A stretch of 64,000 nucleotides of DNA, from contig BIFV01000005.1 of the NCBI GenBank assembly GCA_003990955.1, positions 1 through 64,000 on the forward strand, in the 5' to 3' direction. Shown in pieces: positions 16,327 through 25,667 of this stretch. How positions within the stretch are numbered: position 1 is the first letter of the stretch; each line of letters opens with the position of its first letter. Below the pieces are notes generated by a model. It did not search any database. It was not told the DNA's origin and worked only from the letters and a program-made list of their open reading frames with translations. Source of the DNA: Sporomusaceae bacterium FL31. Lineage in GTDB: Bacteria; Bacillota; Negativicutes; DSM-1736; Dendrosporobacteraceae. A program made the position numbers and the translations under genes.

Positions 16327-17703
16327 TTATTCTAAATTTTCACTAACAGTTGAGCGATAGTAACTGCGTAACTTAAACCAAATGATCGGCAATATCAGCA
16401 TGGGCACTCCTATATATAAGGAACTGCGTAAATCCTCAGTAAAGGCTACCACGATCAGACAAATAATTTGCGACCAAATACCAAACAATGTCACATAAGG
16501 AAAAAATGGAGTACGGAATTTCAATTGCCCCTCTGTTCCACTCTCAATCAAACTGCGGCGAAAATTATACTGGCTCCAGCATATGGATATCCAGGCAACA
16601 GCCCCAGTAAAGCCCGACAGCGCTAATAAATAGGTATACATGGTAAGACTTGTGTCAAATGTGTACGCTGCTACTCCAAGCCAACAGGCAATAATGGATA
16701 TAACGACTGCATTTTGTGGAATACCGCTTTTATTCAGGTGACCAAACCATGCCGGGGCCATCCCCTCTTTCGCTAAGGCGTGCAAAGCTCTGGCACAACC
16801 GTATAGTCCCGAGTTTGAGCATGAGATAGCGGCAGTCAGTACTACGAAAGCAAATATATCACCAGCCCAACTCAAACCATAAGCATTGAGAGCTGCCGAG
16901 AAAACACTTTCTTCCAGACTAGCCTTATCCCATGGATATATGGTAACAAGCAAGAGAATGGGTACGATATATAAAGCCAGAATCCGCCAAATAATATTTC
17001 GAACAGCGATTGGAATGCTTTTTTCTGGTTCTTTACATTCACCAGCAGCTAATCCAATAATCTCAGATCCTTGGAAATTGACCAGGATGATCACCATTGT
17101 GAGAAAAACTGCCCAGTAACCATTGGGAGCAAAACCGCCATTTCCTAACAAAATAGAACTGCCAATTCCACCTTGATCACCAATAAATCCGAAAAAAACG
17201 AGCAGTCCGATCCCTATAAACATAATTAACGCCATAATTTTGACTAGCGCCAGCCAAAATTCGGTTTCACCGAACTTCTCAACATGAAACAAATTAATCG
17301 CTGTAATAATGAGACCAAATAATACGGCCCATAGAGCCTGACTCACTTCAGGAACAAAGTGATTCATAATGATACCACCAGCAATCATCTCTGATGGAAC
17401 ATAAGCAACCCAGGTTACCCAGTACGACCAGCCCACCCCGCACGCCCAAGCCGGTGATATGTGTTCTTTTGCATAATGAATGAATGATCCGCAAATAGGT
17501 TTCGCCACCGCCAGTTCAGCTAAGCATAGCATGACACTCAATACGATCACACCGCCAAATAAATACGCAATAATGGACGCTGGCCCTGCTTTTTCCAAAA
17601 CGTAACCTGTACCTAAAAAATACCCGCTGCCAATGATCCCGCCCAAAGCAATCAGCTGCAGGTGCCGCATTTTTAGCCCTCTATTCAGCGTGGGTGAACT
17701 CAT
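16327..17703 (-). CDS. APC-superfamily amino acid permease
   Basis: This is a 458-residue transporter with about 12 membrane segments. The family start is LKMRHLQLIALGGIIGSGYFLGTGYVL, followed by the conserved GGVIVLSVMLCLAELAVAKP and NFQGSEIIGLAAGE segments of the AAT group (amino acid:proton symporters such as GabP, ProY, LysP and MmuP). The substrate is not determined. Methionine or S-methylmethionine is suggested only by the neighbouring MsrAB and S-box transcript. The 3' end is convergent with the small S-box gene. GAGGAG lies rather far (13 nt) from the ATG. Confidence 0.9.
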   Translation of the reverse strand: MSSPTLNRGLKMRHLQLIALGGIIGSGYFLGTGYVLEKAGPASIIAYLFGGVIVLSVMLCLAELAVAKPICGSFIHYAKEHISPAWACGVGWSYWVTWVAYVPSEMIAGGIIMNHFVPEVSQALWAVLFGLIITAINLFHVEKFGETEFWLALVKIMALIMFIGIGLLVFFGFIGDQGGIGSSILLGNGGFAPNGYWAVFLTMVIILVNFQGSEIIGLAAGECKEPEKSIPIAVRNIIWRILALYIVPILLLVTIYPWDKASLEESVFSAALNAYGLSWAGDIFAFVVLTAAISCSNSGLYGCARALHALAKEGMAPAWFGHLNKSGIPQNAVVISIIACWLGVAAYTFDTSLTMYTYLLALSGFTGAVAWISICWSQYNFRRSLIESGTEGQLKFRTPFFPYVTLFGIWSQIICLIVVAFTEDLRSSLYIGVPMLILPIIWFKLRSYYRSTVSENLE

Positions 17704-17799
17704 GACTTGACTATCACTCCTCTATAGGCTCATATTCCATAATTTTCAATAAATAACTTCGTCAGACTTATTAAAATACCTGTTATGTTATTGGAAACC

Positions 17800-18729
17800 T
17801 TATCGATAAATAGGCGGCTGCTTGGACTGACTTAACAAGCCTAACTTACTAAAAAGCCAGGGAACTCCGCCCACAGCCCAAAAGGCTGCCAACCAGTAAC
17901 GAATAAATCGCAGGATCAATGCGGACTGCGAATAGCCATCTGGAAATAGGCTTTTTAGACCATGCAACAATAGCAGGATTGTGAACAGCCCTAGAATTTG
18001 TCGTACAAACAGCAACATCCAACTGCCAGACAACCGCTCCGGTATGTTTTTCAAAACAAGCTGACGGAAGATGCAGCCACACCATCCCCCTGAGAGCGCA
18101 GCTGTAATCGCCCAATTTGCATGACTAGGACTCATGATCAATAGAAGTCCAGGGATCAGCAATGCCAATAAAGAATGGTTCAGCCAATTACCCCTGAATA
18201 AGGCTCGGTTAGGAGCGGAAATTGATTGATAAAACAGCACTAATAAGATACTGCCAATCAACCAGCCAATCAGCACGTCACTTGGATAATGGACACCCAG
18301 ATAAATTCGCGAGCTGCCAATTAAGATTGATAAGGCTGCCAATAGGATATAAAGCCATTTTTGAGCACTAACCAACCCTAATCCCAGCCAAAATACCAGG
18401 CCAGTCTGAGCATGATTGCTAGGAAAGCTATAGCCGCCAACCGCAATTAATTGAACAGCTGGATTTGATAAAAAAGGCCGAGGTTCTCTGACTAACTCTT
18501 TGATAAAAATATTACAATAATGAGATAATAAGACGAAACCTACCAATCTGACTGCCACTGAATATTCGAGCGACCATAATAAAAGTGGCAGTGACGCAAA
18601 GTAAAATTCCTCTTCACCCAATGAGGTTATGCATTTAAAAAAACTATCAAGGATTGGCGTCCGGTACTGTTGAATGAAGACAATAAAATTCAAACCAGTT
18701 TGCAAAACAAATTCAATGATCCTACTCAT
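17800..18729 (-). CDS. PAP2-family membrane phosphatase
   Basis: This 309-residue multispanning protein has the three PAP2 catalytic blocks: KELVREPRP (~77-85), GYSFPSNHAQTG (~98-109) and SRIYLGVHYPSDVLIG (~140-155). The second block has SNH where SGH is common. It probably dephosphorylates a lipid phosphate such as undecaprenyl pyrophosphate or phosphatidylglycerophosphate. The C-terminal ~130 residues add further membrane segments. It lies between the permease and aspA on the same strand, separated from aspA by a strong terminator. Confidence 0.9.
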   Translation of the reverse strand: MSRIIEFVLQTGLNFIVFIQQYRTPILDSFFKCITSLGEEEFYFASLPLLLWSLEYSVAVRLVGFVLLSHYCNIFIKELVREPRPFLSNPAVQLIAVGGYSFPSNHAQTGLVFWLGLGLVSAQKWLYILLAALSILIGSSRIYLGVHYPSDVLIGWLIGSILLVLFYQSISAPNRALFRGNWLNHSLLALLIPGLLLIMSPSHANWAITAALSGGWCGCIFRQLVLKNIPERLSGSWMLLFVRQILGLFTILLLLHGLKSLFPDGYSQSALILRFIRYWLAAFWAVGGVPWLFSKLGLLSQSKQPPIYR

Positions 18730-18764
18730 CCTCTCATGCCTGTTTACGCATTCTCATCAGCTAA

Positions 18765-18801
18765 AAAGAGTTGCTATCATTTAAGGTGATAGCAACTCTT
18801 T
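18765..18801 (-). terminator. Terminator of aspA
   Basis: This is a perfect 15 bp stem (AAAGAGTTGCTATCA arm) with a 7 nt loop, followed on the minus strand by TTTTTAGC. It lies just downstream of aspA. Confidence 0.9.
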
Positions 18802-18840
18802 CGCATAAACAGGGTTCAAATCCTGCGTTTAATCATTGAT

Positions 18841-20253
18841 TTAGCAAAATAAATCCATATATTGTTTTCCGGCAATCCCCGGTTTCGTCATTTCACCTGG
18901 TGATAAAATCACTTCCAGCTGCTCTGCTGTCATGAGTTCTTTCTCTAGCAGAATTTCCCTGACCGGTTTGGCTGTCTGCTGCGCTTCTTTCGCAATAAGC
19001 GACGCTTGTTCATAACCGATATGCGGGGTAAGTGCCGTTAAGATTCCTAAGCTGCGGTTAACGGCCTCCTGGCAGCGCTCTTCATTGGCCTTAATTCCGT
19101 GAATACATTTATAATTAAATGTATTGACTGCATTGGTAAGAATGCTTAAGGAGTTAAAAAGATTATAGGCTAAAACTGGTTCCATCACATTGAGTTCGAG
19201 TTGACCAGCCTCTACAGCCATCGCAACAGCCTGATCATTGCCAATGACCTGAAAAGCGACTTGATTGACCATTTCCGGAATAACAGGATTAATTTTACCC
19301 GGCATAATGGAGGATCCTGGCTGAAGGGCAGGCAAAAATATTTCATTCAAGCCACAACGCGGCCCAGATGCCATCAACCGCAAATCATTTGCAATTTTGG
19401 ATAAGCTCAGTGCGCATACTTTTAATGCACTGGAAAACTCAGCTAGACTATCTGTATTTTGGGTTGCATCAATTAAATTAGTTGCAGTCGAGTATTTTTC
19501 ATCAGTTAATATTGCAATCTGACGAACAACTTCTTCAATATAAAGAGGTTCAGCATTTAGCCCTGTCCCGACCGCTGTCGCTCCCATATTAATTTCTTTT
19601 AGATTGTTTATAGCTGTATTAATGCGTTTAATTGCCCGGTTCAGCGCATCCGAATAGGCTTTAAACTCCTGCCCTAAAGTAATAGGTACTGCATCCTGCA
19701 GGTGAGTACGGCCCATTTTCAGGACATTTTTAAAGCTTACTGCCTTTTCATTAAAGCTCTCAACTAAGGCACCCAATTCATTATTAAGCTTCTTGGCTTT
19801 TTGGATTGAAGCAATACGAATGGCGGTGGGAATAACATCATTTGTCGATTGTGACATATTGACATGGTTATTAGGCGAAATAACCTGATAATCGCCTTTA
19901 TGGCCGCCAAGGATTTCAATGGCCCGATTGGCAATAACCTCATTTGCATTCATATTCATTGAAGTTCCGGCACCACCCTGAATTGGGTCAACAACAAATT
20001 GATCATGCCATTTACCTCTGATAATTTCATCAGCTGCTTGCACGATTGCATTGCCAAGATCTTCGGGTAATAAGCAAGTTTTCATATTAGCATTTGCGGC
20101 AGCCTTTTTTACAATGGCTAAGGCTACTATAAATTCACGGCACAACTTATGACCCGTAATGGAAAAATTCGTAACAGCCCGCAACGTTTGTACGCCATAA
20201 TACGCATGATCCGGAAGTTGTACCTCACCCAAAAAATCGCGCTCAATGCGCAT
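18841..20253 (-). CDS. aspA: Aspartate ammonia-lyase (aspartase)
   Basis: This 470-residue enzyme of the fumarase/aspartase superfamily interconverts L-aspartate and fumarate plus ammonia. The N-terminus MRIERDFLGEVQLPDHAYYGVQT is typical. The signature loop GSSIMPGKINPVIPE carries the catalytic serine, and the substrate segments GGAGTSMNMNANEVIANRA, SQSTNDVIPT and GRTHLQDAVP are intact. AspA rather than fumarase C is favoured by GAGTSMNMNANEV. A 24 bp dyad lies immediately upstream of the ribosome-binding site. Confidence 0.93.
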   Translation of the reverse strand: MRIERDFLGEVQLPDHAYYGVQTLRAVTNFSITGHKLCREFIVALAIVKKAAANANMKTCLLPEDLGNAIVQAADEIIRGKWHDQFVVDPIQGGAGTSMNMNANEVIANRAIEILGGHKGDYQVISPNNHVNMSQSTNDVIPTAIRIASIQKAKKLNNELGALVESFNEKAVSFKNVLKMGRTHLQDAVPITLGQEFKAYSDALNRAIKRINTAINNLKEINMGATAVGTGLNAEPLYIEEVVRQIAILTDEKYSTATNLIDATQNTDSLAEFSSALKVCALSLSKIANDLRLMASGPRCGLNEIFLPALQPGSSIMPGKINPVIPEMVNQVAFQVIGNDQAVAMAVEAGQLELNVMEPVLAYNLFNSLSILTNAVNTFNYKCIHGIKANEERCQEAVNRSLGILTALTPHIGYEQASLIAKEAQQTAKPVREILLEKELMTAEQLEVILSPGEMTKPGIAGKQYMDLFC

Positions 20254-20267
20254 AACTCTTACCCCCT

Positions 20268-20291
20268 TATGCGCATTTTAAATTGCGCATA
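20268..20291. promoter_or_regulatory. Dyad upstream of aspA (operator or ribosome-binding-site hairpin)
   Basis: TATGCGCA and TGCGCATA flank an 8 nt A/T spacer, directly upstream of the AAGGGGGT ribosome-binding site. A minus-strand TATAAT (20323-20318) lies ~30 bp upstream, so the dyad would fall at the start of the transcript. Confidence 0.5.
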
Positions 20292-20474
20292 TTTTCTGTA
20301 TTGGTATCTTGTATACATTATACCGCGATAGTACACCAAATACTAGCTATTTCTTTTAAAAGTTCGTTCTAGAAGGACATATTTCATCAACACTCACTTA
20401 CTCATTCTCATTCCGGAAAGACGCCCAATAAGATATTGACCTATATAGTTTTCGGATTTTAACCGAAAAAATAA

Positions 20475-20505
20475 CCTGAAGAATTTACAAGTACAATTCT
20501 TCAGG
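20475..20505 (-). terminator. Terminator of the thioesterase gene
   Basis: An 11 bp stem CCTGAAGAATT/AATTCTTCAGG with a 9 nt loop is followed on the minus strand by TTATTTTTTCGG. Confidence 0.85.
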
Positions 20506-20512
20506 TACATGG

Positions 20513-20998
20513 TTATTTACTTTCAGTATGTTGATGTTTTCTTTGCTTATAGGATTCATACCGGCTGCGGCCTTCATCAAAATAGCGTTGCTCAGTTTCG
20601 CTGGTAATTTCAAGTGGCGTAACCCTAAGTGGTTTTCCACCAGCGTTCAGGGCTACCATCGTAAAATAAGCAGTAAGTGCACACTTACTGGTTTCTTCAC
20701 TGTACAAGTCTTCAACCTCAACAATAACCGCGACTTCCATTGAGCTCCGTCCAACAAATGTCAAGTGAGCTCGACAGGTCACCCAATTACCAACGTAGAT
20801 TGGATGGTGAAAGGTTAGTTCATCAACTCGGGCAGTAACAACATTGGTTCTGGCATGACGCTGAGCAACAACAAACGCTGCATTATCCATCATTTTCATA
20901 ATTTCGCCGCCATGAACGTTTCCCGCAGGATTGGCTTGATTAGGCTGCATGACTGCAGACATCACAATAGCAGACTGAGCAACAGTTTTTCCTTCCAC
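20513..20998 (-). CDS. Hotdog-fold acyl-CoA thioesterase
   Basis: This ~161-residue protein has the BACH/YciA-type acyl-CoA hydrolase pattern: NPAGNVHGGEIMKMMDNAAFVVAQRHARTNVVTARVDELTFHHPIYVG. It probably hydrolyses acyl-CoA thioesters in the cytoplasm; the chain length is unknown. GTG 20998 is preferred because AAGGA lies 10 nt upstream. An in-frame GTG at 21007 sits almost on top of the site but remains possible. It is monocistronic, with its own terminator. Confidence 0.87.
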   Translation of the reverse strand: MEGKTVAQSAIVMSAVMQPNQANPAGNVHGGEIMKMMDNAAFVVAQRHARTNVVTARVDELTFHHPIYVGNWVTCRAHLTFVGRSSMEVAVIVEVEDLYSEETSKCALTAYFTMVALNAGGKPLRVTPLEITSETEQRYFDEGRSRYESYKQRKHQHTESK

Positions 20999-21133
20999 TT
21001 CACACACTTCCTTCCTATGTAAGCCAATTTAAAAATCTTTCAATATCTTTAAGGGGTAGAAATTTTTATTAGTATAGCATAAACTATTTATATTGCCAAC
21101 ATGTTATGAAAAGAATTGCGGAGGAGTATCACC

Positions 21134-21769
21134 ATGCTGCTCAATCACTATAAAACAATAAGAAGCTTGAACCAGGCCGAGCTAGAGATCAGTAAGTCCA
21201 GATTTATCGCCTACATCGATCAAGCAAAGTCGGAGACTCAAGCACTTGAGTTTATTCAAACCATTAAGAAGCAGCATCCAGTTGCTGCCCATAATTGCTC
21301 AGCTTATCTAATTGGTGACAAGGATCAAATTCAGCGTGCAGATGATGACGGCGAACCGACTGGCACGGCAGGTAAGCCAATACTGGAAGTCATAAAAAAG
21401 AATCTACTTAAAGACACAGTGATTGTTGTTACCCGTTATTTCGGCGGCATCAAGCTGGGAGCTGGAGGCCTGATACGCGCTTATGGTAAAGCAGCCAGCG
21501 CGTCAATTGAAGCTGCTGATGTCATTGAGAAGCGCCTGCATTACCGCATTGCCATTGACATTGACTATTCAATATTAGGCCAAATTGAAAACTATCTTCA
21601 TTCCTATCATCTCCGGATTGACAGCAAAGAATTTACCGATACGGTCCGCATCATTGCTTTCATACCTAAAGATTATGACGTAAAATTCATAGAAGATTTG
21701 ACCGAATTAACGGCTGCTCAAGCTAAAACCACCATACTGGATCAACTGTATCTTGATTTTTCTTTATAA
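21134..21769 (+). CDS. YigZ/IMPACT-family protein
   Basis: This 211-residue protein of the IMPACT/YigZ family has an N-terminal domain with ISKSRFIAYI, AAHNCSAYLIGD, ADDDGEPTGTAGKPIL and VVTRYFGGIKLGAGGLIRAYG, followed by a ferredoxin-like C-terminal domain (from ~RIAIDIDYSILGQ). Bacterial members have no settled function; the eukaryotic relative modulates translation control. ATG 21134 is chosen because GGAGGAG precedes it; an earlier in-frame start at 21116 has no site. It is a stand-alone gene ended by a perfect 36 nt palindrome. Confidence 0.92.
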   Translation: MLLNHYKTIRSLNQAELEISKSRFIAYIDQAKSETQALEFIQTIKKQHPVAAHNCSAYLIGDKDQIQRADDDGEPTGTAGKPILEVIKKNLLKDTVIVVTRYFGGIKLGAGGLIRAYGKAASASIEAADVIEKRLHYRIAIDIDYSILGQIENYLHSYHLRIDSKEFTDTVRIIAFIPKDYDVKFIEDLTELTAAQAKTTILDQLYLDFSL

Positions 21770-21771
21770 AA

Positions 21772-21807
21772 TAGAGCGTGGCTGCATCATGATGCAGCCA
21801 CGCTCTA
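21772..21807. terminator. Perfect 36 nt palindrome between convergent genes
   Basis: The two 18 nt arms (TAGAGCGTGGCTGCATCA and complement) join with no unpaired loop bases. A TTTTAT tail is present on the minus strand. It is a terminator between the YigZ gene and the convergent CC-motif gene. Confidence 0.75.
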
Positions 21808-21820
21808 TGCATTTGACATT

Positions 21821-22108
21821 CTAAATCATTTTCCAGCCCTCGACGTGCAAGGTTCTAAACCACAGAAATTTCCCTAATGCAATATGTAAAGGATATGGTG
21901 AATGAAAATTCTTCGGCGCATAAACAATCGTTTCATTAATGAAAAGTTCGGTATAGTCCTGGCATTTTTGTGGCCTGCCTAAACGCACAGACGGAGCGAG
22001 ATTGATACGCCCGCAGCACATACCAGCCTCAACCGCATGTTCAAGCGTTATCGCACCACCTTGTTCATGCACATATTCCCGAACAGCATTATCCACAGTA
22101 ATCACCAT
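21821..22108 (-). CDS. CC-motif (CC/Se-type) small protein
   Basis: This 95-residue protein has a vicinal dicysteine in GMCCGRINLAPSVRLG. It resembles small 'CC/Se motif' proteins whose homologues sometimes carry selenocysteine in place of one Cys. The family name is from memory and moderately certain. The ATG follows AAAGGAG by 6 nt. It is the third gene of a group with the Nudix and pyruvate-kinase-domain genes. The CC motif suggests a thiol redox or metal-binding role, but the function is unknown. Confidence 0.65.
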   Translation of the reverse strand: MVITVDNAVREYVHEQGGAITLEHAVEAGMCCGRINLAPSVRLGRPQKCQDYTELFINETIVYAPKNFHSPYPLHIALGKFLWFRTLHVEGWKMI

Positions 22109-22142
22109 CAACAACTCCTTTAACTAGAAACTCCTAGCAAAC

Positions 22143-22688
22143 TCATTTGCTGCTTGGTTTACAGATAATCTCAGAGATATAGGTATCTAATATATTAGCT
22201 GCATGTGCAGGTCTAATAATGACTGCCGTGTCAGCACCCTTGGCTGATCCTGCAATAGCAATAACATCCTGCCCGTACGGAATTAGACCGGCGTCAAGCG
22301 CCATCACGGCAACCTCGACACATACTTTTACGCCTTGGCCTAACATTCTGAGTGTTGCGGCCATAATTTCCACAGGATTACTACCACCAAACTTACGGCT
22401 AATTCCCCGTTCTGCTCCTGATAGTACATGAGTAGTTGATAGAATACTAGTTCCACGCTGCTCGAGCAATACCCGATTTTCTGGCAGCAGCGTTATTTTA
22501 CCTGGCTCATGAAAACCATTGACATAAGTGACGCAAACAAGGTTCTGGGCCTTGTCAGCTAATTTGACCGCAGTATCGCCTGTACTGGAGGCCACAACAA
22601 TATAGCGAATTTTCCGTTCCCGCGCAGCCTCAAGAGCTGCTTCAATCGTATGCAGCGTGTTATCCGGCCCAGGAGATTGCCAATGCAT
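22143..22688 (-). CDS. Stand-alone pyruvate kinase C-terminal (alpha/beta) domain protein
   Basis: This 181-residue protein matches the C-terminal regulatory domain of pyruvate kinase without the catalytic barrel. It opens with TIEAALEAARERKIRYIVVASSTGDTAVKLAD and ends with LIPYGQDVIAIAGSAKGADTAVIIRPA, as in the domain's last strand. Such solo domains occur in various bacteria and archaea with no assigned role. No active-site residues of pyruvate kinase are present, so it cannot be that enzyme. It starts directly at the end of the Nudix gene (22688/22689), so the two are probably translationally coupled. Confidence 0.82.
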   Translation of the reverse strand: MHWQSPGPDNTLHTIEAALEAARERKIRYIVVASSTGDTAVKLADKAQNLVCVTYVNGFHEPGKITLLPENRVLLEQRGTSILSTTHVLSGAERGISRKFGGSNPVEIMAATLRMLGQGVKVCVEVAVMALDAGLIPYGQDVIAIAGSAKGADTAVIIRPAHAANILDTYISEIICKPSSK

Positions 22689-23174
22689 TTAAATCACCTC
22701 AAAATCAGAATGTATCTCAACTTCTTGGACACCCTCGTTATCGTCAGTAAAGATTACTTTGCCTTTTATTTTATCCCCTGCAAGAACTTTTGGCAGCCAA
22801 TAGATATCATCCGACCACATTTGCTCATAAGGTATATCATGAGGTTGAAACCACTGGGGTCTCATTTCGTTTGTTTCATAGCTTTGGCCTTTCCATGATT
22901 TCACCAAATAAATATAAACATCATGATCTAATTCAGGGCTGGCAGGAAAGATAAAATCTAGCAAACCCACTAGTTCTAACTCTTCCGCCAAAGCTTCAAT
23001 CCCACACTCTTCTTTCAATTCGCGGATGGCTGCCTGAATTGCAGTTTCATCATCTTCTATCTTACCACCAAAGCCATTGTACTTGCCACAACCAAAGCCG
23101 GTTTTTTTCATGCCAAGCAAAATACGTTGGATGGGGCTGCCATCAATCGGAAAACACAAGGTTGTTGAACGCAT
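22689..23174 (-). CDS. Nudix hydrolase, MTH1/8-oxo-dGTPase-like
   Basis: This 161-residue Nudix protein has the box GKIEDDETAIQAAIRELKEECGI, which fits GX5EX7REUXEEXGU, at residues ~37-59. The flanking features GFGCGKYNGFGGK and MRPQWFQPHDIPYEQMWSDD are as in the MTH1/NUDT1 group that sanitises oxidised purine nucleotides. Substrate specificity is inferred. It is the first gene of a three-gene minus-strand group with the pyruvate-kinase-domain and CC-motif proteins. Confidence 0.9.
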   Translation of the reverse strand: MRSTTLCFPIDGSPIQRILLGMKKTGFGCGKYNGFGGKIEDDETAIQAAIRELKEECGIEALAEELELVGLLDFIFPASPELDHDVYIYLVKSWKGQSYETNEMRPQWFQPHDIPYEQMWSDDIYWLPKVLAGDKIKGKVIFTDDNEGVQEVEIHSDFEVI

Positions 23175-23524
23175 CAGATAATCTCCTTATAATCAATGAT
23201 TAGCGGATAAATGCCGCTCTAACCAACAATGGTTTCATAGTAACTCTATTATACTACAATCACCGACATGCTCCGGAAATTTTTGTTCTTATCATCTCTT
23301 TACTAAGCATATTATTACATTACATTTACCGGCAACTAATTTCCTTTTTAAAAAGTGGATAAAATTACTACAAGTCATAGTTAATATTTTTCATACTTCT
23401 TATTATGCCTGCGTGTATTTTTTACGATACCACTCTTAGAATCATAATAGAATATTCGTAAAATTATGTCGAAGTCGATAGAAAATAAGTAAATATTATA
23501 CCACTATATAAAATAGGGAGACAC
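23175..23524. other. Intergenic region, no gene seen
   Basis: This is a 350 bp A/T-rich region between two divergent genes. I see no ORF with a ribosome-binding site, RNA gene or strong hairpin, and no consensus promoter. A TATTAT at about 23496 could serve the GGDEF-EAL gene but has no clear -35. Confidence 0.6.
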
Positions 23525-25564
23525 ATGATGAAGATCCTTTCCTGGGATGACCTCAAATTGGCTATTACCCACAGAAACTTTCCCCTTCTCATTACAATGT
23601 TATATTGTCTGCTTGGAATGATCTGGTTATTTATTTCTGATACTTTTACTGCCGGATTGCCCATTAATACGAATGATCTTATTCATTTGAGCACCTCAAC
23701 AGGCAGCCTCTACCTGTTGATAACTGCAGCCCTCATCTATATCGTCACAAAAAGATATGTAGCAGCAGTCAATCGTTCAGAAACCGATCTTAACGGTGTC
23801 AATAGCCAGCTGCACACCGCCTGCCGGGAACTGGCTGACCATAAAGATCAACTCAATCAGCAAATTACCGCACTGCAGCAACAGTCAGCAGCATTAACAA
23901 AAAAAGAACAGGATTATCGGTCGCTCTTTGAACAAATGTTAAGTGCGTTTGCTTTACACCAAATTATTTGCAATCACCAAGGTTCCCCTGTTGATTATCG
24001 TTTTTTAGATATTAATCCAGCCTTTGAACGGCTGACTGGATTGCAACGCAATCAGGTAATTGGCAAAACAGTATTCGAGCTTATGCCCCATACAGAAAAA
24101 TATTGGCTAGAACGTTATGGTCAGGTCGCCCTTACTGGCATCCCGGCATCTTTTACCGCCTATTCACAAGCAATGAAGAGATACTATCAAGTTGAAGCTT
24201 ACAGTCCGGAATATGGAATCTTTGCGACTCATTTTCTGGATATCACCACACAAGTCGAACATACCAACACCGTAGAGTACATGGCTTATCATGACTCGCT
24301 GACTAATCTGCCAAATCGAATACTATTTCAGAGACATTTACATACAGCCATTGACGAGGCTGCTGCCCAAAACAGTAGATTAGCCATCCTATTTCTTGAT
24401 CTTGATGATTTTAAGCTGATAAACAATACTTATGGGCATTCAGCCGGTGATCAACTGCTCACTGTTATAGCCGCAAGGCTCAAGGCTTGTGTCTCACCGT
24501 CCTGCACGGTTGCCCGGATGGGTGGAGACGAGTTTACCGTTTTACTTCCTGGCGCAGCCAATAGTGATATGATCACGACAATTGCCATGAACATCATCAA
24601 TACCGTCCGTGAACCTTGGATCTACGGAGATACAACCTTTCGAATGAGTGCTAAAATTGGTATTGCGCTCTATCCTGATGATGGGCTTGACGCCGAAAGT
24701 CTAATGAAGATGGCGGATATTGCCATGTTCAAAGCCCGTGAGCGTGGTAAAGGCAGCTATCAATATTATGTCCGCGACATGGATTCCCGTATCGCCAAAC
24801 GTCTTGAAATAGAAAGCAATTTATATCGTGCTTTGGAAGAAGATCAATTTGTTCTTTATTATCAGCCCCAAGTCGATGTCTTAGGCTATATTGTAGGCGT
24901 TGAGGCTCTGATTCGCTGGCAGCATCCGACCAAAGGAATGATCTCCCCAGCTGAATTTATTCCTATTGCAGAAGAAAGCGGTGCCATCATTCCAATCGAC
25001 CAATGGGTACTTGCTACTGCCTGTAAACAAAATAAGCTATGGCAGAATCTAGGGTTACCGCCAATTTACATCTCGGTTAATTTGTCAGCACGTCAGTTCC
25101 AACAAGCTAATCTAATGAATATCATAACCGACACATTACTTGAAGCCCAACTTGATCCAAAATGGTTGACTATTGAAATTACTGAAAGCATTGCAATGAA
25201 ACATGCCGATTATACCATTGAAATTTTAAAAGCGTTAAAAGCACAAGGCATAAAAATTGCTTTAGATGACTTCGGGATGGGCTATTCATCGCTGATTTAT
25301 CTCAAACGCTTTCCAATTAATACATTGAAAATTGACCGTTCTTTTATTCAAGATATAAACGGTGATTCAGATGGTGCATTTATTGCTAAAGCCATTATTG
25401 GGCTGGGCCAAAACTTAAAGCTCAATGTTGTCGCAGAAGGTGTTGAAACCATGGAGCAGCTGCAATTTTTACAAAATCAAAATTGCACTCAAATGCAAGG
25501 CTTTATCTTTAGCCGCCCCCTCCCAGCCGATGAAATGACAGAACTCTTAAAAAAATACGCCTAA
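23525..25564 (+). CDS. Membrane-anchored PAS-GGDEF-EAL cyclic-di-GMP enzyme
   Basis: This 679-residue signalling protein has, in order, two N-terminal membrane segments (~20-40 and ~58-78), a coiled coil (~85-130), a PAS domain (~135-245), a GGDEF domain (~250-415) and an EAL domain (~430-675). The GGDEF active-site motif ARMGGDEF is intact. So are the EAL motif (GVEALIRW), the ITES and LDDFGMGYSS metal/catalytic segments, and LKIDRSF. Both synthesis and hydrolysis of c-di-GMP are therefore possible; hybrid proteins usually act mainly as phosphodiesterases. It is monocistronic. The start codon may be 23525 or the adjacent ATG at 23528. Confidence 0.93.
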   Translation: MMKILSWDDLKLAITHRNFPLLITMLYCLLGMIWLFISDTFTAGLPINTNDLIHLSTSTGSLYLLITAALIYIVTKRYVAAVNRSETDLNGVNSQLHTACRELADHKDQLNQQITALQQQSAALTKKEQDYRSLFEQMLSAFALHQIICNHQGSPVDYRFLDINPAFERLTGLQRNQVIGKTVFELMPHTEKYWLERYGQVALTGIPASFTAYSQAMKRYYQVEAYSPEYGIFATHFLDITTQVEHTNTVEYMAYHDSLTNLPNRILFQRHLHTAIDEAAAQNSRLAILFLDLDDFKLINNTYGHSAGDQLLTVIAARLKACVSPSCTVARMGGDEFTVLLPGAANSDMITTIAMNIINTVREPWIYGDTTFRMSAKIGIALYPDDGLDAESLMKMADIAMFKARERGKGSYQYYVRDMDSRIAKRLEIESNLYRALEEDQFVLYYQPQVDVLGYIVGVEALIRWQHPTKGMISPAEFIPIAEESGAIIPIDQWVLATACKQNKLWQNLGLPPIYISVNLSARQFQQANLMNIITDTLLEAQLDPKWLTIEITESIAMKHADYTIEILKALKAQGIKIALDDFGMGYSSLIYLKRFPINTLKIDRSFIQDINGDSDGAFIAKAIIGLGQNLKLNVVAEGVETMEQLQFLQNQNCTQMQGFIFSRPLPADEMTELLKKYA

Positions 25565-25667
25565 AGCCGGAACTATACCAAATGCAAAGAATAGTTGAAT
25601 AAAAAAAGACTTGGCAGCACCCCAAGCCTTAGCAAACAGCGAACAACAAAGCAGCCAATCTTTTTGT

